A stretch of DNA of 20,578 nucleotides from assembly GCA_027578815.1 (NCBI GenBank), contig JANBTH010000328.1, positions 1 through 20,578 of the forward strand, written 5' to 3'. A program made the translations under genes and the position numbers. Below the pieces are notes generated by a model that saw only the letters and a program-made list of their open reading frames with translations, ran no database searches and was not told where the DNA came from. Origin of the DNA: Coemansia sp. RSA 1804 (Eukaryota > Kickxellomycota > Kickxellomycetes > Kickxellales > Kickxellaceae). Of the stretch, positions 8,559 through 18,208 are shown piece by piece. Positions within the stretch are counted from its first letter, which is position 1, and each line of letters opens with the position of its first letter.

Positions 8559-9101
8559 ATATAGAGCTACACAACAAAAGGCACTGCGCAGAATGCGTAC
8601 GCAAGTAATTATCTGTGCCAGTGTAGAAAGAAAAACAATACTGCCATGATATAACCACACGCTGGCCAACAATGTCGAACACTTCACAAATGCCTTCATC
8701 CCCGCCTGCAACACAGAACACACGGTCTGCATGTGTGTGGACTGCAGACAAAGCAAGAATCCAAGGGCCAAAAAAGGAAATGGGCTTATATGCAAGAGAT
8801 GGTTGAAGGCTTGTTGCAACATCCTGCCATTATTCCGAGCCAGAGATGGCCATCACTAAGCCGCAAATAGAGATAACAACACTGGTATTGGTATTGATAT
8901 TGAACTTTGGCCAGCACAAACTCTGTCCATTAAAACAAATACAGACAGCGTAGACCCATTGCGCCTCTGCATGTAATTTTTCTAGTTGTGAACACACCGA
9001 ATTCATAAAAAAATAACGGCCAAAGAAAGTAATGTTATGTCCACAACTGATGTGGAGCGTTGATGACTGTGCCAAAAAACACGGCTATTTCTTAATCATA
9101 T

Positions 9102-9107
9102 TTTATT
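9102..9107 (-). terminator. Polyadenylation signal of the BET5 gene
   Basis: AATAAA on the minus strand, about 103 bp downstream of the BET5 stop codon and in a suitably AT-rich context. Confidence 0.6.
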
Positions 9108-9209
9108 GCATTAGTAACAACATATCGCCAATCAAAAGACAAACAATTGTATTGGCAGACAAAGACTAATATTAACACGTCTTTTTGATTACATATATTC
9201 ACAAATACA

Positions 9210-9839
9210 TCAAGAAGAAGAAGATACAATTTCGCGGATATAATTATTTAAAACGGCGCGGAAATAGTCGTTCTCAATAGGAGCCGACAGCCGAGGATCT
9301 ATACGAAACAAAGGGTTCTTCACCACATACTCCACATAAATGTTGCGATAAATCATTTCAAGAACAGGCTGCATTGATGATGTGGCAGTGTCAGTATTAA
9401 GTATAAACTTGATTCCAGTGGGCGCTTCGTAGTAATGCAACCGATACGTATTTGTAGCATATGACATAAACCCACCCGGATTCCCGCCCTGAGGACTATC
9501 TTTGCCATTAAACTTGTTTATAATATTGCGCATAGAGAATACCACGCCATAGACAAGCTTTGCTTCTTCTTCCATTGCAACATTGCAAAGAGAATCAGAT
9601 GTGTTCTGTGCAGCTGACGATGACGCACCTGCTGGCCACACAAGCGGTCGCTGGCTGTCTGGCGCAGCAGTAGACCTACTGTCGTCACCACCGATGGCTT
9701 GATTTGCTCGCATCGAATCCTTGCTATGCGAATTCACATTGGCATCGGCAGCCAGCAGAGACCCAGGTCGATTCCATTCGGTGTAATATATGCACTGGCA
9801 GTGTCTGTCAAAGATGTAGAGATTGTATACAAGAACCAT
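9210..9839 (-). CDS. BET5: TRAPP complex subunit Bet5/TRAPPC1
   Basis: A 209-residue longin-fold protein of the TRAPP tethering complex, whose core acts as the exchange factor for the Ypt1/Rab1 GTPase in ER-to-Golgi and Golgi traffic. Family hallmarks are the N-terminal VYNLYIFDRHCQCIYYTEWNR strand pair (residues 4-24, quoted here only in part by family likeness), EEEAKLVYGVVFSMRNI (about 90-106), YRLHYYEAPTGIKFILNTD (132-150) and IYVEYVVKNPLF (167-178). The ATG at 9839 directly begins the conserved first strand, so the start is secure. Yeast Bet5 is 159 residues and animal TRAPPC1 about 145. The excess lies in a low-complexity Ser/Ala/Asp segment, roughly residues 27-88, between the second strand and first helix. 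Part of it might be an in-frame intron: GTGAAT at 9737 to CACAG at 9606 is 132 nt and leaves 165 residues. The donor is weak, so the uninterrupted frame is kept here. Confidence 0.9.
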   Translation of the reverse strand: MVLVYNLYIFDRHCQCIYYTEWNRPGSLLAADANVNSHSKDSMRANQAIGGDDSRSTAAPDSQRPLVWPAGASSSAAQNTSDSLCNVAMEEEAKLVYGVVFSMRNIINKFNGKDSPQGGNPGGFMSYATNTYRLHYYEAPTGIKFILNTDTATSSMQPVLEMIYRNIYVEYVVKNPLFRIDPRLSAPIENDYFRAVLNNYIREIVSSSS

Positions 9840-10445
9840 CGTTTAGAAAAGCTACCAGTTAGATAGTAAAATACGTGAAAGGAGAAAAGCGAAACTTGAA
9901 TTGCACACCTCAAAAAAAAGGCGAGGAACAGAGAAGCAGTCGGGCCAATCAAATTAATCCATATCGACGTTTCTTTTTCTCTGCATCAAGTGGTTGGAGC
10001 ACACAAGCTCGCGTTCATCAAATCAGCCAAAGAGTAAAAAACAAAAAAGAAGAAAAAAAGGGGAAGAAAAGTCGTTTTTTCCTTGTTCGTGTTTGAGGAA
10101 AAATTGACGAAAAAGCGACACCCCAAACTAGGCGGCGTTTTTCTACCCTTCTTGTTTCGCAAAATTAAAAAGTGTTACGGTGATGCCGATTTGAAGCTAT
10201 TATATTTTGATTTATTTCTATTGTTCATATTATTTCTGTCTTTATATCGAATTACTTCAACGGAATAACCATTAAACGAAAGCTGCCGTTTGTGTCTTGC
10301 GCCGATTGCATACAAATTTCTGCAAAAAGGACTTTCCCGAAACATTAATTCGGGGCCTTACCCCCTCGATTTGGGCCTTTTCATTATTCCTTGACGCCAG
10401 TACGGTGCAGTTTACTTGTCGTATTCAGAAAGAGAAACCACAGCT
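9840..10445. promoter_or_regulatory. Divergent promoter region between BET5 and the SNT1-like gene
   Basis: This 606-bp interval separates two genes pointing away from each other and must hold both promoters. It is AT-rich, with a long A/G-rich tract at about 10036-10075 that is a plausible nucleosome-depleting element. I see no clear TATA box at the expected distance for either gene. The short open frames here are AT artefacts. Confidence 0.6.
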
Positions 10446-13400
10446 ATGAGTTTCAACACACAACCATCGGATTCGCTGCGTCCTTCTTCTAGCAGCAGTC
10501 GCTACCAGAGCCCCAGCGAAAGGCGCGACCGGGAACATCCTCAGAGAGACCGAGCAAACACGCGCCCTTCGTATGGAGGAAGCGAAGTGGGTGTCTCGCG
10601 TGGAAAACAGCGGTCTAGCTCGACAGAAAGAGTCTACAGGAGTTCTCACGGATCGGCACAGAGTGGCAGCAGGCTAGAAGACAGGGCACACGGTAGGCGC
10701 GATTATGGATTATCTGGCTTAGGGATGCCTAGATATAGCGGCCGCAAAAGCACAGCGAATGGTGAGCCACCGCGCTCTCCTTTTCTCTCCTCTAATCATA
10801 AAGAAACAGCAGCATTGTCCACACGCCCGAGGGACAGGTCATCGCAATTGCCGGCTTTCAACAGGCGCTCAACAGAGCCAGCTGAAGCTCTGGAGGAGGG
10901 CGAGCTCGAGGCTGACGAACGAAACACTTTGCGCTTGGGGGCATTAGGACACCGTACTTTTACTATGCCTGCAGACAGAAGCAAAAACACTGGGCACCAT
11001 GACAGCATTGGTGCACCTATCCACCGGAACAGTAGACCATCGTCATCCCTTTCTACACACTCTTCACACGAGTCCACTTCTGTTAGACCAAGATCGTCTG
11101 AAAGGAAGCATTCGCAGTCGTTTTCTCAATCGGCAATACATCGTCATGATGTAAGACAGACGAACAGGGATCCTACGCCATCGCCTAAGCGCGAGAAGCC
11201 ATCTTCTTCTTCTCCCTCAGAAACACTTCGCTCGCCGTTATATCCCCACTCACTACGCGTGTCACGGCCTTTACACTTGGATAGTTTAGAAACAGAGAAA
11301 AAGCCCAAGGTTGAGAATTCGAGCTCGTCACAGTCACAAGTTCCTCGACAAGAGCTACATAGTCGCATATCTGACATTGACAGGGAGATTGCAGAGTGTC
11401 AGGAGAAGTTGGTGATGATTTCAGGATCATCTATTAATGTGGATTCAGCAATGACTGATGTCATGGATGCGCCTGCTGATGTGAAAAAACAGAGTCCACC
11501 AGTAGCCAATGATCGGGCTGTTCCAACCTTGTCATCACATCCACAAAAGTCATCTGAAACCTTAGCTGATAGTATAGCGCCAAAGGCTGTGGAGCCTATC
11601 GAACCCGCAGACCCATATACCGATCCAGCTATTGTTGGGCAGAACTGTGCACTTGTCGACTCTCTTACATCTGTTGTGCCTCAATCGGGTACAGTCTTGG
11701 GCACTAGTGGCGATGTAAAGCAAGATGGGATTGATGCCACGAGTGACTCTGTTGCGTGGCAAATATACAAAAGCTCTGACATTCAGGTTCTATCCAAGGA
11801 CGACATTTCTGACAACCCTGGCGGCAATAGCGAAAGCGATAGCGACGAGGATGGACTACTGGAAGTGCATCCCCCAAAAGACAAGCTTAAGTCATTGGTT
11901 AGCTCGATTTACCGAGAGAACCAAATAAAAGCAGCCGAGATGCAAGCAAAAATGGCAACGTCTTTTTTAACTTCGTATCCGACATTTGTACCAGGATCGT
12001 ATCCTTCTCCAACTGACTGGCCATTTTGGAAGGAGAATGTCAAGATCCATGAAAAAGTCCAGCCCCACTTGACAAAGATATTGGGACGTGAGAAGAACCA
12101 GAATACGAGCCATTCGCGCAAACTGCAGGAAGAGTACAGCGAGCTTTATTCAAAGTGGCGGAAACGTGTTGATAAACTTGATCGACAACGTGAGGCTAAG
12201 CAGAGAAGTGTGGCAGTTGGTGCAGCTGCTAGTGGTGTAGGCAATGGTGCTAGTAGCGTAGGAGGCAGCAGTGGTGGATCCCAGTCAGGCTCATCGTTTG
12301 CATCCACAAGCAATAGGCGACGCCATGTAAGCGGGTCGTCTATCCCAACCACCGATGAGTTTGGTTTTAGCCTAGGTCCGCTTTTTTCAGCATCAACAAA
12401 CGTGTCCTCGTCATTGGATACCACCAGACGTGCCGATGACTTCTTATCTGATGCAGTGCACTCAGAGGCTGAGCTTCAGGCTATCATTGAGCGCCTGCAG
12501 CATGACGATGCACGCAACCCCGATCTTCGTAGCCAGCGTACCGCTGCGACCATACCCAATATGGTTACCGATCCAAAGGAGCGTGAGGCGCTGCGATTCA
12601 ACAACAGCTGTCATTTGGTTACCGATCCGATATCCTTCTACCATGCCCGATTACCCGAGCCTGGAACCTCCGAGTTCCGTCGTATTGCATATGCAAACAA
12701 CGGAGATCCTGACAATTATTGGACTCAGAGCGAGGTCAGTGCGTTTGTAGCGGCCTTTCTGACGCACCCTAAACAGTTTGGCAAGATTGCGTCGTATATC
12801 CCGTACAAGACGATGAATGATTGCGTGCTGTTTTACTACCGGAATAAGAAACCTCTACGCTTAAAGGAACTAGAGACAAAGAGCAACAAACGGGTACGCC
12901 GGAGCAGACAAGCCGGGGTTTCGAGTGGCGGTGCTGGTGGTCGTCGAAGAAAGGAACGTGCGCGCGAAAGGCGGGAACGCAGAGTTCGTGAGGAGAGAGA
13001 AAAACTAGCTCAGGAAGCTGCTGCTGGGTGCGCGCCAGTAGAGTATTCGACCGACGTAGCCGATATAGCAGCGTCTGTCGAGGATGGGCAAATGACTAAT
13101 GTGCGCACAAGCGCTGCACCCAGTGACGATGAAGGCGTCAATACTATTGGAGATGCGCAGGAAGCGACTGCATTTTCGCCAGAGGAAGTTGACGTTCTTG
13201 AGCGGCGGTCCAGGAGCAGTGCATTGCTGCGTAGCATTATTGCGGCAAATCGCCAGAGGAAGAGTCAAGCGGCTAACGAGGGATCGGCGCTTCTAGGGTT
13301 TGGGAACAATGCAACAAGCGATGACTCTTCAGCCCAGATTCTGAGCCCCATGAACGATGGCGATGACGATGACGATGTTGAGGATGAGAGCCCAATGTCG

Positions 13401-16400
13401 GCTAACGCACCCGATGTTACGCCGGTATCCTCCAGACGCGGTGGCCACCACAACGGGATTGTCTCTGCGGGAAAGGCTCGACGCAAGCCTTCTGGGAATC
13501 AAACTAATGGATTCTCTGCATCTGGTCCACTTTCGCCCATCTCTCCAAGTATTCCTGTGTCATCAATCGATTCCAGATCTAGGCAGGATTACTATGAGGA
13601 GGACGGCGAAGCAACAAGCATGTTTGCCGGAAGTGCCAGCAGAGACGTAGTTGATGATGAGATTGAGGAGGGCGAGGAGCGTGGCAGTCTGCGCACAGGC
13701 GCCTCAGGCCGTGTGAATAACAGCAACAGTGAGGATGACGATGGTGAGGAAGAGGGTGAGCTTGTTGAAGACAGCCATTGGGAACCGCGGCGACCCTCGC
13801 GGTTATATATGGAGCTCAGTGCCTATGCGATGGGCGGAAGCATAGTGCGCACTCGCCGTGGGCGCGAGCTTGACAGGGAAAAGTTTGGCGGTGACGATGG
13901 TGACTACAAATCTGGCACCGATGGTTCTGATGATGGAATGGGGCCATATTCCGCGCAGAGAGACCACAAGGCCTCGCTTGCCGAACTAAGCTACGACGAG
14001 GAAGATGAGGTTGTTGAGGCCAGCGGCATTATCAGTGGCCATGGGAGCGGATACCAGGCAGCCGGAAGGAGCAGTTCGTCTATGCATAGCGCTACTGGTG
14101 ACTCGAAACAGCAGCCTCGACCACGTATTGTTTCTAGAAGGAGCCAGTCGCGCTTTGGCGCAACGCTGACCGCTGTTCTTGATCCATATGATTCAGGGAG
14201 ATCTTCCACTACCGTTGAGCAGGGGAGCGATGCGAGTGCAGAAACCTCTCTTTACATGCTTCACAGACAGGGTTCGCACCAGCGATATGCTCTTCCAAGA
14301 AGTCCGTCGGCAATCAGCGACAGACAACGCATTGGGGGCGCTGACCTCTCTTCTGGCGATCCTCCCAAGGAATCGGCTTTGGACCGATATGTTGCTAATG
14401 TGGCAGCGGGACCAAAGAGGCCAATTAGTTCGTATGAGGCATTATTCATGTGCTCACCTTCGAGCAATGCCACAAATGCTGGTGTGGCCTTTTCTATAAA
14501 TGGGGCTGGAACTTTACCAGAGAACGAATCAGGCGCAGTTTCTACCACCGATTCTGGAAGTATCGGCACATCTTTTAACTCGCAACGACGCCGTCTTTCC
14601 GCATCGCCATCCTCGTCCAAGAAGCAGTTTGAGGCTCGAATCGATGAGGAAGCTGGCGCTCAGAATTCTGTATTGGTTGGCGCCGCAGTGTGGTTGCGCG
14701 AAGATCGTAAGCGTGTGCTACGTGGACTACACAAGCTCGGCCCTGACTTTGCGCAGGTTGCTTCTCTGATGCCTTCGAAATCAATGGCACAATGCAGGTA
14801 TTTCTACTACCACTACCGTACACCGACTGGGACACTGATCAGCGAGATTATTCCGAACTCGCTTACCCTTGCGGCCGCATCGGCATCTGCGCAATCAAGC
14901 GATTCGAAGCATGGAGGTTCTCACTCTGGTATAGGGTCGCTGGTTCTCCCGCAGACGGGTATGCAGCCGTCAACAGAAGTCTATTCCTCAACAGCGACAA
15001 AGATAGCAGCGCATTCTAGCGAGCAGAGGTTTGGAAAGAGCAAGAATCGTCCTGTAATTGCACGTGTGGATATGTCTGCAGCGCAAGACGTGCCAAGGCC
15101 ATCACTGGCCGATGTGGATGTTGGTGTCAAGCGCCAGAGAACAAAGTCCCCCGTTAGTCAGCAGGACTCATCCAGCGATGATGAGGATGACGAGACACCG
15201 CTTGCAGCGCAGCTAGCTGAGGAACTTGCTGCCCAGGCGACAGTAGATAGCCACAGCCATCCAGGAACTCCTATCTTGGGTACACAGCCACCTATTGGAG
15301 TAAATACGCTGGCAACTCAGCAGCGCCGGGCATCGGAGCTGCTTGCACAGGCGCGACCAGAGCTTATCAACCCCAGAGTTACGCCGATTTCGTCTCTTGT
15401 GCTTCCGCCGAAGACCGTTGGATTGGATGCGTCGAATGAGTTGAATGCAGGCGTTAAAGGCAGCAGCAGCAGCAGCCAAGTTGTACTAGGTCCCAGGCCC
15501 CCGCCAGCCGGTGCTGCTTTAGTGCAAGGGCAGGTCTTTGGAGTCAGTAATGGTTCTGGAATACATGGAATAGGACGTACTCCGTCTCCTCACCTTGCTC
15601 TGCCGCAGGCTGGAGGAGGACCAGCGCTGACAGCAAAGAAAAGCGGCTACTCGTCATACTGGTCTGTGCACGAGCGATCGGCATTTATGCACTTTGTGGT
15701 GAGACTTGGACCGGACTGGTCGACGCTTGCTGAGGCAATAGGGTCGAAGACAGGGACTCAGGTGCGCAACTACTTTAGGGCCAATCGCGAAAAGCTGGCA
15801 CTTGACGCTGTTATTGCCGAATATGAGAAGAACAAGATTGGTGGCACACTTCCTCCAATGACACCCTTCCAGCCCGTTTCAGCAGCCTCGGTTTCTTGTC
15901 ATTCTGGACAGTCGGCAGCGACTGGAGCGGTAACAGGTTCGGCAGCAACGACACCACTGGCGGATGATGTGGCAGGAAAAAAGGAGAAACGCGGACGCAA
16001 ACGTAAGAACGATAGGCTTGAGTCGCCGGGAGCATTGTCCACGTTACCGCAAGGGCCCTTGTCAGCATCCACGTCTGGTTTGGGCATGTCGAGCGATTCT
16101 ATTCCTCTTTCCCAGATCAACCGCGAGAACATGGCAAGTGTGGCGATATCGCCAAACAGTGCCGCTACTGGCAAGACGTCTGCTCATCTTTCGCAAACGC
16201 CATCGGCTCCAAACACGGCGCCCGCAACGATGACTAGCTTCCCGACAATCGGCATTGATGGTGGGCGCGCAGTGGTGTACACGCGAGTGTTGGCCCCTGC
16301 AGGGGATAATGCTCAGCAGCAGCAATTGCAGCAACCGCACCAGACGCAGCCTTCGTCCTTTGTTCAGTCGAGGATTGCCGGCCGTGTTGTCGATAACGCA

Positions 16401-18056
16401 TCTGTTCGAGGAATGGGCTTGGAGTCTGGAGAGCGACAAGGGTCCATTGCCCGTGCGGAGTCAGATACAATGTCCTCGCAGGCAACGCCACCTCCTGTGG
16501 AAGGGCTTCCCAGACTCTCTTCTTCGCCTGCACCAGGCTATGGGGCATTACATATATCCAATCTAATGACAGCGGCGCCCGGCCAGCATTCGACTGTATC
16601 TAACTCCAAGGGAACTGGAGCTGCTTTTAATTCTGCCATGCGTTCGGCTACTACTGATCAGGTCTCGAGTTCGTACGCGCATCAAAGTACCGTCGCTCCA
16701 CACGGTAATAATAAGCAGGAGGAGCGCGAGGTAAGGGTGACAAAGATCAACGCATTGCTTAACAACGACTCGCCTACTGAGGGCCAATCGACGTCGGCAA
16801 CAGACTGGTTTGGCGCTTCAGAAACGCCTGCTGCTGACGAGATGGGAGGAGCGTTGAAGACCACTAGCGAGGAGGAGGCAACTGGCATTGCGGCGCTGGC
16901 ATTGGCATCGATGATGGGTGTAGGACGGCTGCCAACCCCGACAGCACCTGTTCCGTTTCAGCAGCGCTCTCAACTCCCGCCACCAGTGTCAACCCATTCT
17001 CAGCAGCACCAGCACCTCCAGCATCAGCAGCCTACTCCACCCCGCCATCCACTTGCTACAGTGCCGCCGCTGAGACAGCAACCGCAATATGGTGAACAGC
17101 TGCCGCACCACATGCACAGTCGCCATTCCCCAATGCCGCCTCACAGTCTAGCAGAGACCTATGTTCCTGGAAACACTGCTATTCCAGCCAACAGTATGGA
17201 GCACAGGCCTCGGCTCAGTGTTTCTTCTGTTTCTGTAAGCGCGTTTTCACCGAGCGTTGTTGCTCGTGGATCGCCCATGGCGATGTCTCCGCCTCCAGCG
17301 ACGCATCACCATCAGTTCCAGCAGCAGCATCAGCAGCACCACTACCACCATTTGCAAGCACGTCCCTCGTCGGTAGGACCAGTACCCGCGTACCATCCAC
17401 AGCACGGCGTCCGCGGAGCTAGCGACAGTCCTGCAATTGCTACGTATTCACGCGAGATGTCTCCGCTGCGCGTAGCTTCGTCGCTGGCCCAGGGATCGAG
17501 TGCTGCTGGTGCTGCGTCGGTGTCGAGACAGAGGAAACCGTCGGCACCGCTTCTGCCACTACCGCCAACAAGCAGTGCTGGCGCTTATGCACGAGGCAAT
17601 GGAAGGTCGTCCATAAGCAGCAGTAGCAGCAACTACACGCCTTACAACGTGCCTCAACAACAGCAACAGCAGCCACAGCCGCAGCAAATACCTAGCGTAG
17701 GCAGCCATGGTGGTAGGATTCCTCTACCTCCTCCTCCCTACTCGCATGTGTCCCCACCGATGCAGCACCAATTGCCAGCATCAGTACCTACGGCGGTGCT
17801 GGTTTCAGCACCAATGCCTCCGCCAGTGCCACGAGTGTCGCAGTATTCGGAGAGCTCTCATTACAATGCAGGGTACGCTGCTGATGCGTCCCAGGCAACA
17901 ATGGCTGCTCCTCAGCACCATTACCAGCCGCATATGCAGCAGCAGCAGCAGCAGCAGCAGCAACAACACCAGCACCAGCATTCAGGTCCTTCGCCGTACT
18001 ACTATCCTCATCCACCCAACAACAGCAACAATAATCCACCACCGTCTTATCGCTGA
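10446..18056 (+). CDS. SNT1: Snt1/NCoR-like SANT-domain corepressor, Set3-type HDAC complex scaffold
   Basis: A 2536-residue nuclear scaffold in one uninterrupted exon. The first ATG of the frame (10446, purine at -3) is chosen over an upstream TTG. In order: a Ser/Arg-rich disordered N terminus; a short coiled coil (about 303-326, ISDIDREIAECQEKL); a deacetylase-activation-like region from about 478 (LVSSIYRENQIKAAEM, then a helical WRKRVDKLDR segment) running into SANT1 (about 754-803, YWTQSEVSAFVAAF). SANT2 lies at about 1413-1460 (VWLREDRKRVLRGLHKLG) and a third SANT/Myb at about 1736-1786 (YWSVHERSAFMHFVVRLG). Near 1844 is a basic KKEKRGRKRKN patch, both NLS- and AT-hook-like. The C-terminal 700 residues are Gln/His/Pro-rich and disordered. 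This order matches NCoR/SMRT and yeast Snt1, which hold Hos2/HDAC3-type deacetylases with a WD40 partner. The protein is about twice the length of S. cerevisiae Snt1 (1226 residues). HDAC partnership is inferred from family. Confidence 0.9.
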   Translation: MSFNTQPSDSLRPSSSSSRYQSPSERRDREHPQRDRANTRPSYGGSEVGVSRGKQRSSSTERVYRSSHGSAQSGSRLEDRAHGRRDYGLSGLGMPRYSGRKSTANGEPPRSPFLSSNHKETAALSTRPRDRSSQLPAFNRRSTEPAEALEEGELEADERNTLRLGALGHRTFTMPADRSKNTGHHDSIGAPIHRNSRPSSSLSTHSSHESTSVRPRSSERKHSQSFSQSAIHRHDVRQTNRDPTPSPKREKPSSSSPSETLRSPLYPHSLRVSRPLHLDSLETEKKPKVENSSSSQSQVPRQELHSRISDIDREIAECQEKLVMISGSSINVDSAMTDVMDAPADVKKQSPPVANDRAVPTLSSHPQKSSETLADSIAPKAVEPIEPADPYTDPAIVGQNCALVDSLTSVVPQSGTVLGTSGDVKQDGIDATSDSVAWQIYKSSDIQVLSKDDISDNPGGNSESDSDEDGLLEVHPPKDKLKSLVSSIYRENQIKAAEMQAKMATSFLTSYPTFVPGSYPSPTDWPFWKENVKIHEKVQPHLTKILGREKNQNTSHSRKLQEEYSELYSKWRKRVDKLDRQREAKQRSVAVGAAASGVGNGASSVGGSSGGSQSGSSFASTSNRRRHVSGSSIPTTDEFGFSLGPLFSASTNVSSSLDTTRRADDFLSDAVHSEAELQAIIERLQHDDARNPDLRSQRTAATIPNMVTDPKEREALRFNNSCHLVTDPISFYHARLPEPGTSEFRRIAYANNGDPDNYWTQSEVSAFVAAFLTHPKQFGKIASYIPYKTMNDCVLFYYRNKKPLRLKELETKSNKRVRRSRQAGVSSGGAGGRRRKERARERRERRVREEREKLAQEAAAGCAPVEYSTDVADIAASVEDGQMTNVRTSAAPSDDEGVNTIGDAQEATAFSPEEVDVLERRSRSSALLRSIIAANRQRKSQAANEGSALLGFGNNATSDDSSAQILSPMNDGDDDDDVEDESPMSANAPDVTPVSSRRGGHHNGIVSAGKARRKPSGNQTNGFSASGPLSPISPSIPVSSIDSRSRQDYYEEDGEATSMFAGSASRDVVDDEIEEGEERGSLRTGASGRVNNSNSEDDDGEEEGELVEDSHWEPRRPSRLYMELSAYAMGGSIVRTRRGRELDREKFGGDDGDYKSGTDGSDDGMGPYSAQRDHKASLAELSYDEEDEVVEASGIISGHGSGYQAAGRSSSSMHSATGDSKQQPRPRIVSRRSQSRFGATLTAVLDPYDSGRSSTTVEQGSDASAETSLYMLHRQGSHQRYALPRSPSAISDRQRIGGADLSSGDPPKESALDRYVANVAAGPKRPISSYEALFMCSPSSNATNAGVAFSINGAGTLPENESGAVSTTDSGSIGTSFNSQRRRLSASPSSSKKQFEARIDEEAGAQNSVLVGAAVWLREDRKRVLRGLHKLGPDFAQVASLMPSKSMAQCRYFYYHYRTPTGTLISEIIPNSLTLAAASASAQSSDSKHGGSHSGIGSLVLPQTGMQPSTEVYSSTATKIAAHSSEQRFGKSKNRPVIARVDMSAAQDVPRPSLADVDVGVKRQRTKSPVSQQDSSSDDEDDETPLAAQLAEELAAQATVDSHSHPGTPILGTQPPIGVNTLATQQRRASELLAQARPELINPRVTPISSLVLPPKTVGLDASNELNAGVKGSSSSSQVVLGPRPPPAGAALVQGQVFGVSNGSGIHGIGRTPSPHLALPQAGGGPALTAKKSGYSSYWSVHERSAFMHFVVRLGPDWSTLAEAIGSKTGTQVRNYFRANREKLALDAVIAEYEKNKIGGTLPPMTPFQPVSAASVSCHSGQSAATGAVTGSAATTPLADDVAGKKEKRGRKRKNDRLESPGALSTLPQGPLSASTSGLGMSSDSIPLSQINRENMASVAISPNSAATGKTSAHLSQTPSAPNTAPATMTSFPTIGIDGGRAVVYTRVLAPAGDNAQQQQLQQPHQTQPSSFVQSRIAGRVVDNASVRGMGLESGERQGSIARAESDTMSSQATPPPVEGLPRLSSSPAPGYGALHISNLMTAAPGQHSTVSNSKGTGAAFNSAMRSATTDQVSSSYAHQSTVAPHGNNKQEEREVRVTKINALLNNDSPTEGQSTSATDWFGASETPAADEMGGALKTTSEEEATGIAALALASMMGVGRLPTPTAPVPFQQRSQLPPPVSTHSQQHQHLQHQQPTPPRHPLATVPPLRQQPQYGEQLPHHMHSRHSPMPPHSLAETYVPGNTAIPANSMEHRPRLSVSSVSVSAFSPSVVARGSPMAMSPPPATHHHQFQQQHQQHHYHHLQARPSSVGPVPAYHPQHGVRGASDSPAIATYSREMSPLRVASSLAQGSSAAGAASVSRQRKPSAPLLPLPPTSSAGAYARGNGRSSISSSSSNYTPYNVPQQQQQQPQPQQIPSVGSHGGRIPLPPPPYSHVSPPMQHQLPASVPTAVLVSAPMPPPVPRVSQYSESSHYNAGYAADASQATMAAPQHHYQPHMQQQQQQQQQQHQHQHSGPSPYYYPHPPNNSNNNPPPSYR
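17937..17960 (+). repeat. CAG microsatellite encoding polyglutamine
   Basis: Eight CAG codons followed by two CAA codons make a ten-Gln run (residues 2498-2507), then alternating His/Gln. It lies in the disordered C-terminal tail of the SNT1-like protein. Length variation between strains would be expected. Confidence 0.9.
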
Positions 18057-18208
18057 AGGTTTTTTCTATTTCATTAATTTGTTTATTTCCAAAATTTAGC
18101 TTGTATTTTCCCGCGTAGTAGTTTATTATCTCTTGTGAATTCCATTTATTTTTATACAAAAAACTAGAAAATTTTTATTTCTTGTCTTTTCTACATACTC
18201 GCTATACC
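18057..18208. terminator. Short convergent 3' region shared by the SNT1-like and hydrolase genes
   Basis: Only 152 bp separate the stop codons of two convergent genes. On the minus strand AATAAA occurs at 18174-18179, about 30 bp past the hydrolase stop, and again at 18145-18150 and 18122-18127. No canonical AATAAA serves the plus strand, whose end may use a variant such as an AT-rich positioning element. The two 3' ends probably overlap. Confidence 0.65.

Larger units (their letters stand above)
6276..9101. other. Long gene-poor region upstream of the zinc-finger gene
   Basis: About 2.8 kb without a convincing gene on either strand. Open frames reach 80-160 codons but lack recognisable domains, and most use no ATG. 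It may be extended regulatory DNA for the zinc-finger gene, unannotated non-coding RNA, or decayed sequence. Local features are a TGGA microsatellite, a short GT run near 6848, an inverted-repeat set at 7736-7985, a 28-bp near-palindrome at 8531-8558 and a triple ggtattg-like repeat near 8884. No tRNA B-box-like pattern or other RNA gene was recognised. Confidence 0.55.

Noticed and set aside
8343..8822. 159-codon minus-strand frame starting with ATG
   Set aside because: No recognisable domain, a Leu/Cys/Ser-rich random-looking composition, and it spans the palindrome. It is likely a chance open frame.
10416..10445. TTG start giving ten extra residues on the SNT1-like protein
   Set aside because: A TTG start is not expected in a fungal nuclear gene, and an in-frame ATG with a purine at -3 lies at 10446.
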